Below are positions 27,881 to 37,648 of a stretch of DNA of 64,000 nt, one piece after another. Numbering within the stretch: the first letter of the stretch is position 1; every line of letters begins with the position of its first letter. The position numbers were made by a program, and so were the translations under genes. The DNA comes from an uncultured Campylobacter sp. GTDB lineage: Bacteria > Campylobacterota > Campylobacteria > Campylobacterales > Campylobacteraceae. Location of the stretch: assembly GCF_905373215.1 (NCBI RefSeq), contig NZ_CAJPRT010000011.1:1-64000 (forward strand). The letters are read 5' to 3'. The notes beneath the pieces were generated by a model. That model was given only the letters and a program-made list of their open reading frames with translations. It was not told the DNA's origin and did no database searches.

Positions 27881-28762
27881 TTGATTATAAGAATTCCTGC
27901 GACGAGCGCAAATTTGGGCCCCGGTTTCGACGCGCTCGGCCTTAGCCTAGGGCTATTTAACGAAGTAGAGATTACCGAGCAGAAGTTTTTTTGCGTATCG
28001 CTTAGCGGCGAGGGCAGCGACAGAGCGTGGCTAAAAAAGGGCAACGCTTTTTTGAACATTTTCAATGAAATTTACAGAAAACTAGGCGGCGGACAAGAGA
28101 TAAATTTTAAATTTGCTTTTCACAACAACATCCCGTTTTCGCGCGGGCTGGGCAGTAGCTCGGCCGTGATCGTAGGCGCTATCGCAAGCGCTTATAAAAT
28201 TTGCGGTTTTGAGATCGATCGCGCTAAAATTTTAAACACGGCGCTGGAATATGAAAATCACCCCGATAATATCGCGCCCGCGACGCTCGGCGGCTTTGTC
28301 AGCAGCGTCGTGGACGGCAAGACGGTTCGTACGCAAAAATGTGAAATTTCGCAAGATCTGCAAGCGGTCGTCGTCATCCCCGATACGCCGATGCCTACGA
28401 ACGAATCTCGCGGCAAGCTGCCTAAGAGCTTTTCGATCAAGGATTGCGTTAGCAACCTCTCGCACGCGGCGTTTCTGACCGCTTGCTTTATGCGACGCGA
28501 CTACGACAGCTTGCGCTACGCCTGTATCGATAAGATGCACGAGCAGATGCGCATGGGTGTGCTTCCGCAGCTTTTTGGGGTGCGCGAGATCGCCTATGAT
28601 AACGGCGCGCTTATGAGTTCGCTCTCGGGAAGCGGCTCAAGCTTTTTAAATTTAGCCTATAGATCCGACGCTGCAAAGCTTAAAGCCTGCCTTAGCGAAA
28701 ATTTTAAAAACTTCCGCGTCGAAATTTTAGATATCGACAACGGCGGCTTTAATATTGACTAA
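27881..28762 (+). CDS. thrB: Homoserine kinase
   Basis: 293-residue GHMP kinase that phosphorylates homoserine on the way to threonine. ATP-binding motif FSRGLGSSSAVIVGA at about 86-100, N-terminal PATSANLGPGFDALGL, and the C-terminal GSGSSFLNL. Start TTG at 27881 with AGGAGAAAGC immediately upstream, 8 bases after tsaB. Confidence 0.95.
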   Translation: MIIRIPATSANLGPGFDALGLSLGLFNEVEITEQKFFCVSLSGEGSDRAWLKKGNAFLNIFNEIYRKLGGGQEINFKFAFHNNIPFSRGLGSSSAVIVGAIASAYKICGFEIDRAKILNTALEYENHPDNIAPATLGGFVSSVVDGKTVRTQKCEISQDLQAVVVIPDTPMPTNESRGKLPKSFSIKDCVSNLSHAAFLTACFMRRDYDSLRYACIDKMHEQMRMGVLPQLFGVREIAYDNGALMSSLSGSGSSFLNLAYRSDAAKLKACLSENFKNFRVEILDIDNGGFNID

Positions 28763-28783
28763 GAAAAATAAAGATATAATCGC

Positions 28784-29011
28784 ATGAGCGAACCGATTAG
28801 GATGTGTGTTATTTGCAAGGGGCGCTTCGCCAAGCGCGAACTCCACGCCTTTTTGCAAAATTTTAAAAATATAAGCTCAAACAGACAATTTTATATTTGC
28901 GACGGTTGCATAAATCAAAAAGAGAAAATTTCAAAATATCTATCTAAATTTGCGTCTAGCGCAGATTTGGGACATATCAAAGAGAGGGTTTTAAATGGGT
29001 GTTCTGATTAA
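28784..29011 (+). CDS. YlxR-family RNA-binding protein (DUF448)
   Basis: 75 residues. PIRMCVICKGRFAKREL at the N-terminus and the paired CDGCINQ are the family signature. YlxR-type proteins commonly precede infB. TATAAT lies at 28775-28780, only 4 bases before this ATG, too close for a normal leader, and no Shine-Dalgarno is visible, so the box may instead feed infB or be chance. Overlaps infB by 17 bases. Confidence 0.85.
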   Translation: MSEPIRMCVICKGRFAKRELHAFLQNFKNISSNRQFYICDGCINQKEKISKYLSKFASSADLGHIKERVLNGCSD

Positions 29012-31703
29012 AGATATCGCGGACGAGCTTGGATACGCAAGCAAAGAGATAATCGAAAAGGCGCAGGAGATGGGCTTTAAAAAGGTAAAAACCGCGTCGA
29101 ATAAAGTAAGCGAAGAGGAAGCTGCAGCTATTTACGATTATATTCAGACGGGAATTTTGCCGGGGAAAAAGTCAAAGCCTGCGAAAAAAAGCTCTGAAAA
29201 AGCGCAAGAAGACGAGAATAAGCCCGCTAAAAAACAGAGCGAAACTAAAAAAACCGCTAAAAAAGAGAGCCCTAAAAAGGCGGAAAGCTTAAAAGCTTCC
29301 GAATCCAAAGAGTCTGCGCAGAGCGCCAAAGAGCCTAGCAAAGAAAAAGCGCGTACGCAAGAGCCCGAGGCAAAAACCGAAAAATCTCAAAATCAAAAAG
29401 AAGAAATTTCCTCCGCCCCGCAGGAGAAAGAGGAGAAGCAAAACGCCGCTTCAAAGCCCGCTTCGGTGCAGATAAATAGCGGCGATAGTATCGCTAGCGA
29501 GAGCTTGCAAAAGCGCCGTGGCTTAGTCATCGTAAAAAAGAAAAAGAAAGTTCAAGCCCCTGCGACACAAGATAGAATCGAGCCTAGGCGCGAAAAGATA
29601 AGTGCGAGTTTGGAGGCGATCTTTTCAAATGCTGAACTAAATTTGAAAAAGAAAAAGATCGAAAAGAAAAAAGCTCCCGCGGCTAAAAAAGAGGACGCCC
29701 TTAAAATCGACATCATTCCTGATCACGAGATGGCGGATATCGTCATCGAGGACGAAGACGTCGTGGTAATGCCCGATTTCACTGTCAAACCAATTCAGAC
29801 CGAAAATCGCACCAAAAGTAAAAACCAACCTAATATTTATCGCGCCTCGCAGAATCAAATTTTTAGTAGCGAAGGCGGCATAAGTCGCGGCGGTCGCAAA
29901 AAGCATAAAAAGGCCCCTCGCGAGCGTGATAGCGAAATCGTAAGCTCGGTAAATATCCCGAAAGAGATTCGCGTTTACGAGTTCGCCGATAAGATCAAAA
30001 AGCAGCCTAGCGAGATCATCGGCAAGCTATTTGCGCTTGGAATGATGACGACGAAAAACGACTTTTTGGACGAGGACGCGATAGAAATTTTAGCAAGCGA
30101 ATTCGGCATTGAGGTAAATATCATCGATGAGGCGCAGGAGTTTGACTATATTAAAGCTTACGAGGACAGCGAAGGCGAAGAAAATTTAATCGCTAGAGCG
30201 CCTGTCATCACCATTATGGGACACGTCGATCACGGCAAAACGAGCCTGCTTGATTATATACGAAACTCGCGCGTCGCAAGCGGCGAAGCGGGCGGCATCA
30301 CGCAGCACGTAGGCGCGTATATGGTCGAGAAAAACGGCAGGAAGATCACCTTCATAGACACTCCTGGTCACGAGGCCTTTACTTCGATGCGCGCGCGCGG
30401 AGCCGAGGTTACTGATATCGTAATCATCGTAGTGGCCGCAGACGACGGCGTTAAGCCTCAGACTAAGGAGGCTATAGCGCACGCCAAGGCTGCAAACGTG
30501 CCGATCATCATCGCGATAAACAAGATGGACAAGCCTAACGCCAATCCCGATCTCGTAAAAACTGGGCTTGCAGAGCTTGATATCATGCCTACCGAGTGGG
30601 GCGGCAGCTACGAGTTCGTGCCGATCTCCGCAAAAACAGGCGACGGGATCGAAAATTTATTAGAGATCGTGCTTTTGCAAGCCGATCTTTTGGAGCTCAA
30701 AGCCGATCCTAGCAAGCAGGCTAAGGCAACCATCATAGAAAGTTCCCTTCAAAAAGGGCGCGGCGCCGTTGCCACCGTCATCGTGCAAAACGGCACCCTA
30801 CGCGTCGGCGATACCGTCGTAGCGGGTATCGCATACGGCAAGGTGCGCGCGCTTAGCGACGATAAGGGTAGAGCGCTAAAGCAAATTTTACCGGGCGAAT
30901 GCGGCGTCATCATAGGCCTTAGCGAGGTTCCGGGCGCGGGCGAGACACTGATCGGCGTTTCAAGCGATAAGGAAGCGCGCGAGTACGCGAGTAAAATTTA
31001 CGAGCATCAGCGCCAAAAAGAGCTTAGCAAATCGACCAAGGTCACCATCGACGAGCTAAGCGCCAAGATCGCCGAAGGCTCGCTAAAAAGTCTGCCCGTG
31101 ATTGTCAAAGCCGACGTCGCGGGCTCGCTGGAGGCTATCAAAGCAAGCCTTGAGAAGCTTCGCAACGACGAGGTCAAGGTCGATATCATCCACAGCGGCA
31201 TCGGCGGTATCACGCAAAACGACATCGCCTTAGCAAGCGCTAGCGAAAACTGCGTGATCTTGGGCTTCAACGTCCGTCCTACGGGCGAGATCAAAGAGCT
31301 TGCCAAGGAGCGCGGCGCGCAGATTAAGACCTACAACGTCATCTACAATCTCATCGACGACATCAAGGCGCTTTTGGGCGGCCTTATGAGCCCGATCATC
31401 AGCGAGGAGGCCTTGGGCCAAGCCGAGATCAGGCAGGTCATCAATGTGCCCAAGATCGGGCAGATCGCAGGCTGCATGGTTACCGACGGGCTCATCGCTC
31501 GCGGCGCGAAGATCCGCGTCATCAGAGAGGGCGTCATCGTTTTCGAGGGCAACGTCAGCTCGCTCAAGCGCTTCAAAGACGACGCCAAGGAAGTCGCCAA
31601 GGGCTTCGAGTGCGGCGTAGGCATCGAGGGCTACGACGATATGCGCGTGGGCGATTTTATCGAAAGCTACAAGCAAAAAGAGGAGCAGGCTACGATCGAC
31701 TAG
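28995..31703 (+). CDS. infB: Translation initiation factor IF-2
   Basis: 902 residues. The N-terminal 300 or so are Lys/Glu/Ala/Ser-rich and disordered; then the IF2-N region and the GTPase: GHVDHGKTSLLD (G1), DTPGHEAFTSMR (G3), NKMDKP (G4), SAKTGDG (G5), followed by domains II-IV to GVGIEGYDDMRVGDFIE. It brings initiator tRNA to the 30S subunit. AGAGAGGG precedes the ATG. Normally rbfA follows closely; here 908 bases intervene. Confidence 0.97.
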   Translation: MGVLIKDIADELGYASKEIIEKAQEMGFKKVKTASNKVSEEEAAAIYDYIQTGILPGKKSKPAKKSSEKAQEDENKPAKKQSETKKTAKKESPKKAESLKASESKESAQSAKEPSKEKARTQEPEAKTEKSQNQKEEISSAPQEKEEKQNAASKPASVQINSGDSIASESLQKRRGLVIVKKKKKVQAPATQDRIEPRREKISASLEAIFSNAELNLKKKKIEKKKAPAAKKEDALKIDIIPDHEMADIVIEDEDVVVMPDFTVKPIQTENRTKSKNQPNIYRASQNQIFSSEGGISRGGRKKHKKAPRERDSEIVSSVNIPKEIRVYEFADKIKKQPSEIIGKLFALGMMTTKNDFLDEDAIEILASEFGIEVNIIDEAQEFDYIKAYEDSEGEENLIARAPVITIMGHVDHGKTSLLDYIRNSRVASGEAGGITQHVGAYMVEKNGRKITFIDTPGHEAFTSMRARGAEVTDIVIIVVAADDGVKPQTKEAIAHAKAANVPIIIAINKMDKPNANPDLVKTGLAELDIMPTEWGGSYEFVPISAKTGDGIENLLEIVLLQADLLELKADPSKQAKATIIESSLQKGRGAVATVIVQNGTLRVGDTVVAGIAYGKVRALSDDKGRALKQILPGECGVIIGLSEVPGAGETLIGVSSDKEAREYASKIYEHQRQKELSKSTKVTIDELSAKIAEGSLKSLPVIVKADVAGSLEAIKASLEKLRNDEVKVDIIHSGIGGITQNDIALASASENCVILGFNVRPTGEIKELAKERGAQIKTYNVIYNLIDDIKALLGGLMSPIISEEALGQAEIRQVINVPKIGQIAGCMVTDGLIARGAKIRVIREGVIVFEGNVSSLKRFKDDAKEVAKGFECGVGIEGYDDMRVGDFIESYKQKEEQATID

Positions 31704-32611
31704 CGCTCGCGAAATCCGCATGAGCATTCGCTTCGTTTGCACGGCTTGCGGCTAAATTTTAAGCCTCAATTGCGCTTTGAAATTTTATGCTCGTAGAATT
31801 TAAGCGTGAAATTTCGCCTTTTAAATTTAGCGGTGGAGCGCGTGAGCAAGGCTTTAAATTTTGTCGTTTTCTGCGTGAGGCTTTGTCGCGTAGCGTCAGT
31901 TTTGAAATTTTAATGTTTAGACTTTTTGCGGCGCGGCTTTGCGATCAAATTTTAAATTTACGCCGCTTACAGGTTGCGAATTTTTCGCGCGACTTAAATT
32001 TTAAATTTAATCGCAAAGTTGAAATTTTAAAGCGGCAAAATTTAGATTTCGCGCGGCATTGAAGCGCTTTTAAAATTTAAGATAAATTCTAAAGCGACGC
32101 AGTGTGGGAAAAACAGCAGCGCGAAGAATAGCGCGGCGCAGGCGGCACAAAATGACGCCGCAACGGCGCACGGAACTGTGCGGCGCCAAGACGGGCAGCG
32201 TGGCAGCGAATATAAGGAGCCATAACTAGCAGAGCACGGCGCAGAATAGCATCGTGTCTTGGCGCGGAAATATTTCTGCGGTAGCGGTGCAATTACGCGA
32301 CGAGCTTTTGTATGCGAGCCATGAAATTCTCGCGTGATCTGCGTTTAAAATTTAAGCGCGGAGCACCGGGCTAAATTTAAAAGCAAAATTTTAAAAAGCG
32401 CGGCGCCGCTTGCAATATCTGCGTGCAGCAAACCGCTCAGAATTTAAACGGACGTTCCGGCGCATCGCAAGCCGCGTCAAATTTAAACAGACCGCGTCGC
32501 CGCGAGACGGACGCTCCGCTGCGACAAAGCAATAAAATTCCGTCATCGCAAGACGCAAAATAAAATTTCATCGCCGCGCAATCTGCGGCGATTTAAGATA
32601 GCGAGGTAAAG
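31704..32611. other. 908-bp gene-free gap between infB and rbfA
   Basis: The left two thirds are full of AAATTTTAAA-like words; the right part (32095-32330) is GC-rich and Arg/Ala-coding in all frames without a credible start. No gene or tRNA recognised. In C. jejuni infB and rbfA are adjacent as I recall, so this looks like inserted or expanded DNA. A hairpin stands at its right end. Confidence 0.5.
32570..32592 (+). promoter_or_regulatory. Hairpin in the rbfA leader
   Basis: ATCGCCGC, 7-base loop, GCGGCGAT, then TTAAG. The perfect 8-bp stem ends 19 bases before the rbfA ATG, just upstream of its GAGG site. It could be a terminator of upstream transcription or a leader structure. Confidence 0.4.
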
Positions 32612-32977
32612 ATGAATCCGACCGAACTCAGAAGACTGCGCACGCAAAGCGTACTAAAGCAGCTCATCCCCGAAGCGCTCGCGAGCCTTGAGGACGAGCT
32701 TTTGCGCGGGCTGTGCGTCACCGACGTGGAGTGCAAGCGCGGGCGCTACGACGCGTTCGTCTATCTGGACAAAAACGCCTTCGACGAGCGTGAGCAGGAA
32801 TTTGTGCTCGAAAAGCTCGGCCGCGTGGCGAGATATTTGCAAAACTTCTGCGCCGAGGCGGAGGGCTGGTACCGCTGCCCCGCGTTTCACTTCAAATTTG
32901 ACGACCGCTTGGAGTATCAAAACAAAATGGACGATCTTTTTGACAAAATAGAGGAGGAGCTGCGCAAAAATGGTTGA
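32612..32977 (+). CDS. rbfA: Ribosome-binding factor A
   Basis: 121 residues in a KH-like fold: LRRLRTQSVLKQLIPEALASL, then a strand-rich middle and FKFDDRLEYQNKMDDLFDKIEEE, the usual RbfA ending. It helps mature the 16S rRNA 5' end in 30S assembly. Overlaps rimP by 8 bases. Confidence 0.85.
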   Translation: MNPTELRRLRTQSVLKQLIPEALASLEDELLRGLCVTDVECKRGRYDAFVYLDKNAFDEREQEFVLEKLGRVARYLQNFCAEAEGWYRCPAFHFKFDDRLEYQNKMDDLFDKIEEELRKNG

Positions 32978-33389
32978 TTTAGAGGCTTTGGCGCGCGAGT
33001 GCGGCGTGCAGCTTTACGACGTGGAGACGGTGAGCGAAAACGGCAGAACGATCTATCGCATCAGTATCACGAAAGCGGGCGGCGTGGGGCTGGATGACTG
33101 CGAGCGGCTATCGCGGCTGCTTTCGCCGATTTTTGACGTGGAGCCGCCGCTTGAGGGCGAGTGGACGCTGGAGGTCGGCTCGCCCGGGCTTGAGCGCAAG
33201 CTAAGCAAGCCGCAGCATTTCGCAAACTCCGTGGGCGAGCTGGTGCGCCTAAGCTGCACGGACGGGCAGAAGCTAAGCGGCGAGGTGCTAGGCTGCGAAG
33301 GCGGCGTGCTTAGGCTGCGCACGGACGACGGCGAGGTAAGCGTGCGACTTGACGAGATCAAAAAGGCGCGAACCTACGTGCAGTGGTAG
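32970..33389 (+). CDS. rimP: Ribosome maturation factor RimP
   Basis: 139 residues. GVQLYDVETVSENGRTIYRISIT and GLDDCERLSRLLSPIFDVEPPL, then LEVGSPGLERKLSKPQHF are RimP signatures. Acts in 30S assembly together with RbfA. GAGGAGGAG before the ATG gives strong coupling to rbfA. Confidence 0.93.
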   Translation: MVDLEALARECGVQLYDVETVSENGRTIYRISITKAGGVGLDDCERLSRLLSPIFDVEPPLEGEWTLEVGSPGLERKLSKPQHFANSVGELVRLSCTDGQKLSGEVLGCEGGVLRLRTDDGEVSVRLDEIKKARTYVQW

Positions 33390-34331
33390 TGGCGGAGTTT
33401 TTAAAATTTTGCATGTAGGGCTTTGGGGTGTGGTGTTTGAGAAGCATAGACTTAAATTTCAAGCTAAAGCGGCGAGGCTAATTTGGATTTGCATTGCTTT
33501 TTGCGCGCTTTTAAATATTGCGTCTATCGCGAGCGATGCACGGCTCGCGGCATCTTGCCTCGCTTTTTAATTTGGCGCGCGATATTCGGTGCGTCTTTCA
33601 AAAACACATACCGCGCGCAAGCCTTTTGCGGCTTAGGTTTGCGATTGTCGGCATCGGTACGAATGTGTCGCTACGGACAGAGTGAAATTCGATAAGTATT
33701 AGCCTTTCGCGCGGATGTGCCCGCAGCACCACCGCCTTGTTGCGTCGCATGGGCACACGGCGCGTTAAATTTTTAGATTTCTTTAAAATTTGCCGCTACC
33801 GGTCGCTCTTGATCTCTCGCGGCGCTCGGCGCAAAATTTTAAAATTCCGGCGCCGCTTGTTTGTTTTGAAATTTCAGATTGCACCGACAAGAAATAAATT
33901 TCACGCCACCGAGTGGTGCTTTGAAATTTCGGATTGTACCGCTAAAAAGCAAGCTTCGCGGCGATTTCTGCTGCGTAAATTTTAATTCACATGCCGCGCG
34001 TGCCGTTTTTGAAATTTCATGTTGCGTCGCTAAATGATAAGTTTTGCGCGATATTTGCACGTTGCTTTAGAATTTTACGTCGCACCCGAAAGCGGCTAAA
34101 TTTAAAATTTACGCGCTGTTTTGACGGGGTAAAATTTCAAACCTTTTGCTGCAAAGCAGAATTTTAAATTTTACGCTTTGTCGTAAATTTAGATTTTACC
34201 GCTCGCGACAAATACTGCCTCTGCGAGTTTTGCAGCGCCTACATTACGAATTACATCTGCAAGCACGGTTTAATCGCAAAATCGGCTAAGCGATCACGGC
34301 GGAGCGGGATAATTTAAATTTTGGATTTTGT
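33390..34331. other. 942-bp gene-free gap between rimP and ribD
   Basis: No supported gene. It contains three imperfect copies of a 22-23-bp word with core TTTGAAATTTC followed by a (G)ATTG-like tail, at 33864-33886, 33920-33941 and 34007-34029, in otherwise AATT-rich sequence. I searched for an FMN riboswitch before ribD and saw none. Confidence 0.45.
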
Positions 34332-35489
34332 ATGAACGACGAATTTTACATGGATTTGGCGCTGCGGGCTGCGTGGCGCTATCAGGCTCTGACGCTGCCC
34401 AACCCCGCCGTGGGCTGCGTGCTTCTGGATAAGAGCGGCAGGGTTCTTGGCATAGGCGCACACAAAAAGGCGGGCTTTTTGCATGCCGAGGCAAACGCCG
34501 TTTTCGCCGCGCTGTGCGATCTGGATGCAAATTTCGCGCAGGATTTCGCTTGCGAATACGCCCATAAATTCGGCGTTAAATTTCAAAATTTAGAAGCCCT
34601 AAAAAGCGCGCTTTTGCAGCCGAGCTTCACCTATGATTTTATCTTAAACCGCCACGGCGGGCTTTTGCGCGGCGCTTGCGCCTACGTCACGCTCGAGCCC
34701 TGCGCGCACCGCGGCAAGACCCCGTCTTGCGCCGAGCTTTTGGCACAGCTCGGGCTATCGCGCGTGGTAATCGGCGCGTGCGATACGAACGCGCAGGCTG
34801 CGGGCGGCGCGGAAATTTTACGCCGTGGAGGCATAGAGGTGAAATTTGACGTTTGCCATGCCGCGGCAGCGGAGCTTGCGGAGCCGTTTTATTTGGCGCG
34901 CGAGGGCGGCTTTTGCTTCATCAAAATCAACGCCACGCTAAACGGCGCAGTACATGGGCGGATCGGTAGCGAGAAGCAGCGCGCGTTCGTGCACGAGCTA
35001 CGTGGCGTGTGCGATTACGTAGGCGTGGGTGGGCAGACCGTGCGCGCCGACAGACCGACGCTGGACGTGCGCGCGGCTAAATTTGATGAAATTAGCGCCT
35101 TGGTGGGCAGTGCTGATATGTTGACGCTAGACGCGTGCGCCGCGCCGCAAAATCTAAAGCTGCGCGCGCCCGACGTTTGGATATACTCGCGCCGCGCACT
35201 TTCGGATTTTGATGCGAGCATTCCGCTTTTCGGCGTCGAAGGGCGCAAGGTGGAGGTCTCGCGCTCGCTGCCCGCGGACGCGAAAATCACGATGATAGAG
35301 GCGGGGGCGAGTTCGTTTGACGAGTTTGCGCAGTTTGCGAGCCACGCGCTTATTTTTTACAGCGCGCAGATGAGGGACGCGGGAAATTTTAGAGCAAATG
35401 CCGCGCTACGGCCGCTTTTCATCTCTAGTGCGGGTGATCCGCATCTGGAAACGAACGAATTCTACGGCTGGTTTAAAATTTTAAAGTAG
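34332..35489 (+). CDS. ribD: Bifunctional riboflavin deaminase/reductase
   Basis: 385 residues. The deaminase half has the zinc site H51-A-E53 and PCAHRGKTPSC (C124, C133); the reductase half begins about residue 185 (FCFIKINATLNGAVHGRIGS). It converts the early pyrimidine intermediate in riboflavin synthesis in two steps. Between the HAE motif and the PC motif there are about 70 residues, against roughly 22 in E. coli RibD, so a 45-50-residue insertion (about 62-112) is present. Start ATG at 34332 with a weak ribosome site. Confidence 0.92.
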   Translation: MNDEFYMDLALRAAWRYQALTLPNPAVGCVLLDKSGRVLGIGAHKKAGFLHAEANAVFAALCDLDANFAQDFACEYAHKFGVKFQNLEALKSALLQPSFTYDFILNRHGGLLRGACAYVTLEPCAHRGKTPSCAELLAQLGLSRVVIGACDTNAQAAGGAEILRRGGIEVKFDVCHAAAAELAEPFYLAREGGFCFIKINATLNGAVHGRIGSEKQRAFVHELRGVCDYVGVGGQTVRADRPTLDVRAAKFDEISALVGSADMLTLDACAAPQNLKLRAPDVWIYSRRALSDFDASIPLFGVEGRKVEVSRSLPADAKITMIEAGASSFDEFAQFASHALIFYSAQMRDAGNFRANAALRPLFISSAGDPHLETNEFYGWFKILK

Positions 35490-35574
35490 AGCAAGATAGT
35501 ACTGTAGCTGCAGAAATAGTATTTTAATCAAAATCTTGTGTTTGCCTGGTAAAAAGCAGTAGCGACTTTAATAC

Positions 35575-36135
35575 CTAAAAACTCTTTGCTATTATCGGTA
35601 TAATTACTAAGAGCGCGATTATAAGCAGTACTATCAATAGTGCTTTGTCAATTTTGTAGTGTCTTTTGCTACTGCAATTTTGCAAAAATTTCCCCAGCTC
35701 ATATTCGCTGCTCTTGAATAGCCAAGCTGTCCAAATTATCCCTAAAAATAGACACATTGCTGAAAATGCCGCATTTGACTTTTGCCATACGATCGTACCG
35801 AAAATCATAAATAAAGATAGTATGTTTACGATGAATATACCTATCGTCGCAAATGCGATGAAAAATATGAAATTTAGCTTGCGATCGATACCTTTGACGT
35901 AAAAATCGCTCAAACTACTGCTGATGTAAAAGGCGAATAGCTCAAGAATCGCCGTCGTAAAAGGCAGGCGAATATCGCCCGGAAATAAAAAATAGCCCTT
36001 CAAAAAACCTATTACATCGAGGCCCGAGAGCATTGTAAGGTGCCACGAAGCAACGTAAAATGAAATCAAAAAAACTGCCAAAAAGACATTGCCTAAAAGA
36101 AACTTGTAAATTAGGTATTTTATGTTTTTGCGCAC
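35575..36135 (-). CDS. Hypothetical membrane protein, copy A of a tandem pair
   Basis: 186 residues with about four helices; no known family. I start it at the GTG at 36135, which follows AGGGAG and lies 25 bases after TATAAT; the longer frame to 36228 begins upstream of that promoter. It is paralogous to the gene at 36826-37404. The first two thirds are nearly identical (GYFLFPGDIRLPFTTAILEL, SSSLSDFYVK, DRKLNFIFFIAFATIGI) while the last third differs. Residues of the last part keep YELGKFLQ in both. Confidence 0.65.
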   Translation of the reverse strand: MRKNIKYLIYKFLLGNVFLAVFLISFYVASWHLTMLSGLDVIGFLKGYFLFPGDIRLPFTTAILELFAFYISSSLSDFYVKGIDRKLNFIFFIAFATIGIFIVNILSLFMIFGTIVWQKSNAAFSAMCLFLGIIWTAWLFKSSEYELGKFLQNCSSKRHYKIDKALLIVLLIIALLVIIPIIAKSF

Positions 36136-36159
36136 CTTGGCTCCCTGAAATTTCGCGAG

Positions 36160-36165
36160 ATTATA
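36160..36165 (-). promoter_or_regulatory. -10 box for membrane gene copy A
   Basis: TATAAT on the minus strand, 24 bases before the GTG start. It is conserved in the same place before copy B. Confidence 0.5.
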
Positions 36166-36386
36166 CGGCAAATTTGCTTTTAACAGGCTCAAATCGGCAG
36201 GAAAATTTGATGAGTGAAATTTAGCCAAAATTTTGATGCGTAGTTTAAATTTGCGGCTCTATTTACAGCTCAATTCGCGGTGCGAAATTTTAAATTTTAG
36301 CGGCGCGATGCACTTGGCTAAATTTAAAAATGTAGCGCGCGTTGTGTCGTTTCCACGCTATTAAAATAGAAGGCGTTTGGCTAAAT

Positions 36387-36668
36387 TTAAAACCACTCCG
36401 TGTGTTCGATAAATTTCGTCGCATTTGCCAGCGCAGGTATGTTATAAGTCCAAAGCTTGGGCTTTTCAAAAGGGGTGTAGATATTATTCAAATACAAAGC
36501 TAAATTTACGACAAGCAGTAGAAAAAATATATAATTCTTTTTCATAAAAGGAAAAGTGGCGCAAACCAAGACTACTATCAAATTTAATGCGATAAGAAAA
36601 CTAATGTAATTAATATCTATAAAGGCGCAAAGTAAGCCTAAAATCGCGATTAATATATCTCTTTTCAT
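36387..36668 (-). CDS. Small hypothetical membrane protein
   Basis: 93 residues with three hydrophobic stretches (about 6-25, 28-38, 47-66) and a polar C-terminus ending EHTEWF. AAAAAGGACGG precedes the ATG. It lies between the two copies of the duplicated membrane gene; a fragment of a second copy is at 37649-37695. Function unknown. Confidence 0.6.
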   Translation of the reverse strand: MKRDILIAILGLLCAFIDINYISFLIALNLIVVLVCATFPFMKKNYIFFLLLVVNLALYLNNIYTPFEKPKLWTYNIPALANATKFIEHTEWF

Positions 36669-36825
36669 AACCGATTGCCGTCCTTTTTAATTCTTGCAAT
36701 TATAGTGCATAGGTTTAAATTTTGATAAAAAGTATTCCGTGCTTAAAATTCCGTCGCGCTGCGCGAACGATATACGCCTATTAAATTTAGCGCAGACGGA
36801 CGAAATTTAAACGGCGCGCTTAGCT

Positions 36826-37404
36826 TTATTTGGATTCAAAAACGATAAAGTTTAGCCATATTATTACGCCTATAAGCAATAAAATAGACGATAGTGCTTC
36901 GTTGGCATTCCAGCGCCTTTTTAGACTAACGATTTGTAAAAATTTGCCGAGCTCGTAATTACTTTTGCGAAATGAAAATGCCGTAGAATAGGTGCCTATG
37001 AATAATATCGCGGCAGATAATATCGCTACTAGTTTTTTATCCAGATCCAGACCGAATAGCATAAAACCGAATACTATGATATAAGTAACGGCGGTAAGCG
37101 CCAAAATTCCTATCGTCGCAAAGGCGATGAAAAATATAAAATTTAGCTTGCGATCAACCTCTTTGACGTAAAAATCGCTCAAACTGCTGCTGACGTAAAA
37201 GGCGAATAGCTCAAGAATCGCCGTCGTAAAAGGCAGGCGAATATCGCCCGGAAATAAAAAATATCCCTTCAAAAGGCTCATAACATCAATATTTGAAATA
37301 TTTTCAATATGCCACGAAACAACGTAAAATGAAATCACAAAAATGGCTAAAAATACGTTACCCAAAAGAAACTTGTAAATTAGGTATTTTATGTTTTTGC
37401 GCAC
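36826..37404 (-). CDS. Hypothetical membrane protein, copy B of a tandem pair
   Basis: 192 residues, four predicted helices. Start GTG at 37404, after CAGGGGGCC and downstream of a TATAAT. It closely matches copy A (35575-36135) from the N-terminus to about residue 110, then diverges while keeping the spacing of helices and the YELGKFLQ element. This pattern fits duplication followed by divergence or gene conversion of one end. Confidence 0.65.
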   Translation of the reverse strand: MRKNIKYLIYKFLLGNVFLAIFVISFYVVSWHIENISNIDVMSLLKGYFLFPGDIRLPFTTAILELFAFYVSSSLSDFYVKEVDRKLNFIFFIAFATIGILALTAVTYIIVFGFMLFGLDLDKKLVAILSAAILFIGTYSTAFSFRKSNYELGKFLQIVSLKRRWNANEALSSILLLIGVIIWLNFIVFESK

Positions 37405-37428
37405 CTTGGCCCCCTGAAATTTCGCGAG

Positions 37429-37434
37429 ATTATA
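37429..37434 (-). promoter_or_regulatory. -10 box for membrane gene copy B
   Basis: TATAAT on the minus strand, in the same position relative to the gene as in copy A. Confidence 0.5.
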
Positions 37435-37648
37435 CGTCAAATTTGCTTTTAACCGGCTCAAATCGGCAGGCAAATAATGAGTAAAATTTAGCCAAAATTT
37501 TAATGCGTAGTTTAAATTTATGGCTCTATTTACAGCTCAATTCGCACGTGGAATTTTAAAATTTAGAAGCGTGGTATGCTGGCTAAATTAAAAATGTAGC
37601 GCGCTGTGTCATTTCAGTGCTATTAAAATGAAAGGTGTTTGGCTAAAT

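Noticed and set aside
31787..32062. 91-codon frame in the infB-rbfA gap
   Set aside because: Composed of AAATTT words read as Lys/Phe/Asn; no ribosome site and no family resemblance.
33349..33985. Several 70-80-codon frames after rimP
   Set aside because: No start sites and biased composition; nothing conserved-looking.
34100..34331. Possible FMN riboswitch before ribD
   Set aside because: None of the conserved RFN-element segments is visible.
36136..36228. Longer TTG start for membrane gene copy A (and 37405-37473 for copy B)
   Set aside because: The extension starts upstream of the conserved TATAAT; its conservation is explained by the DNA duplication.
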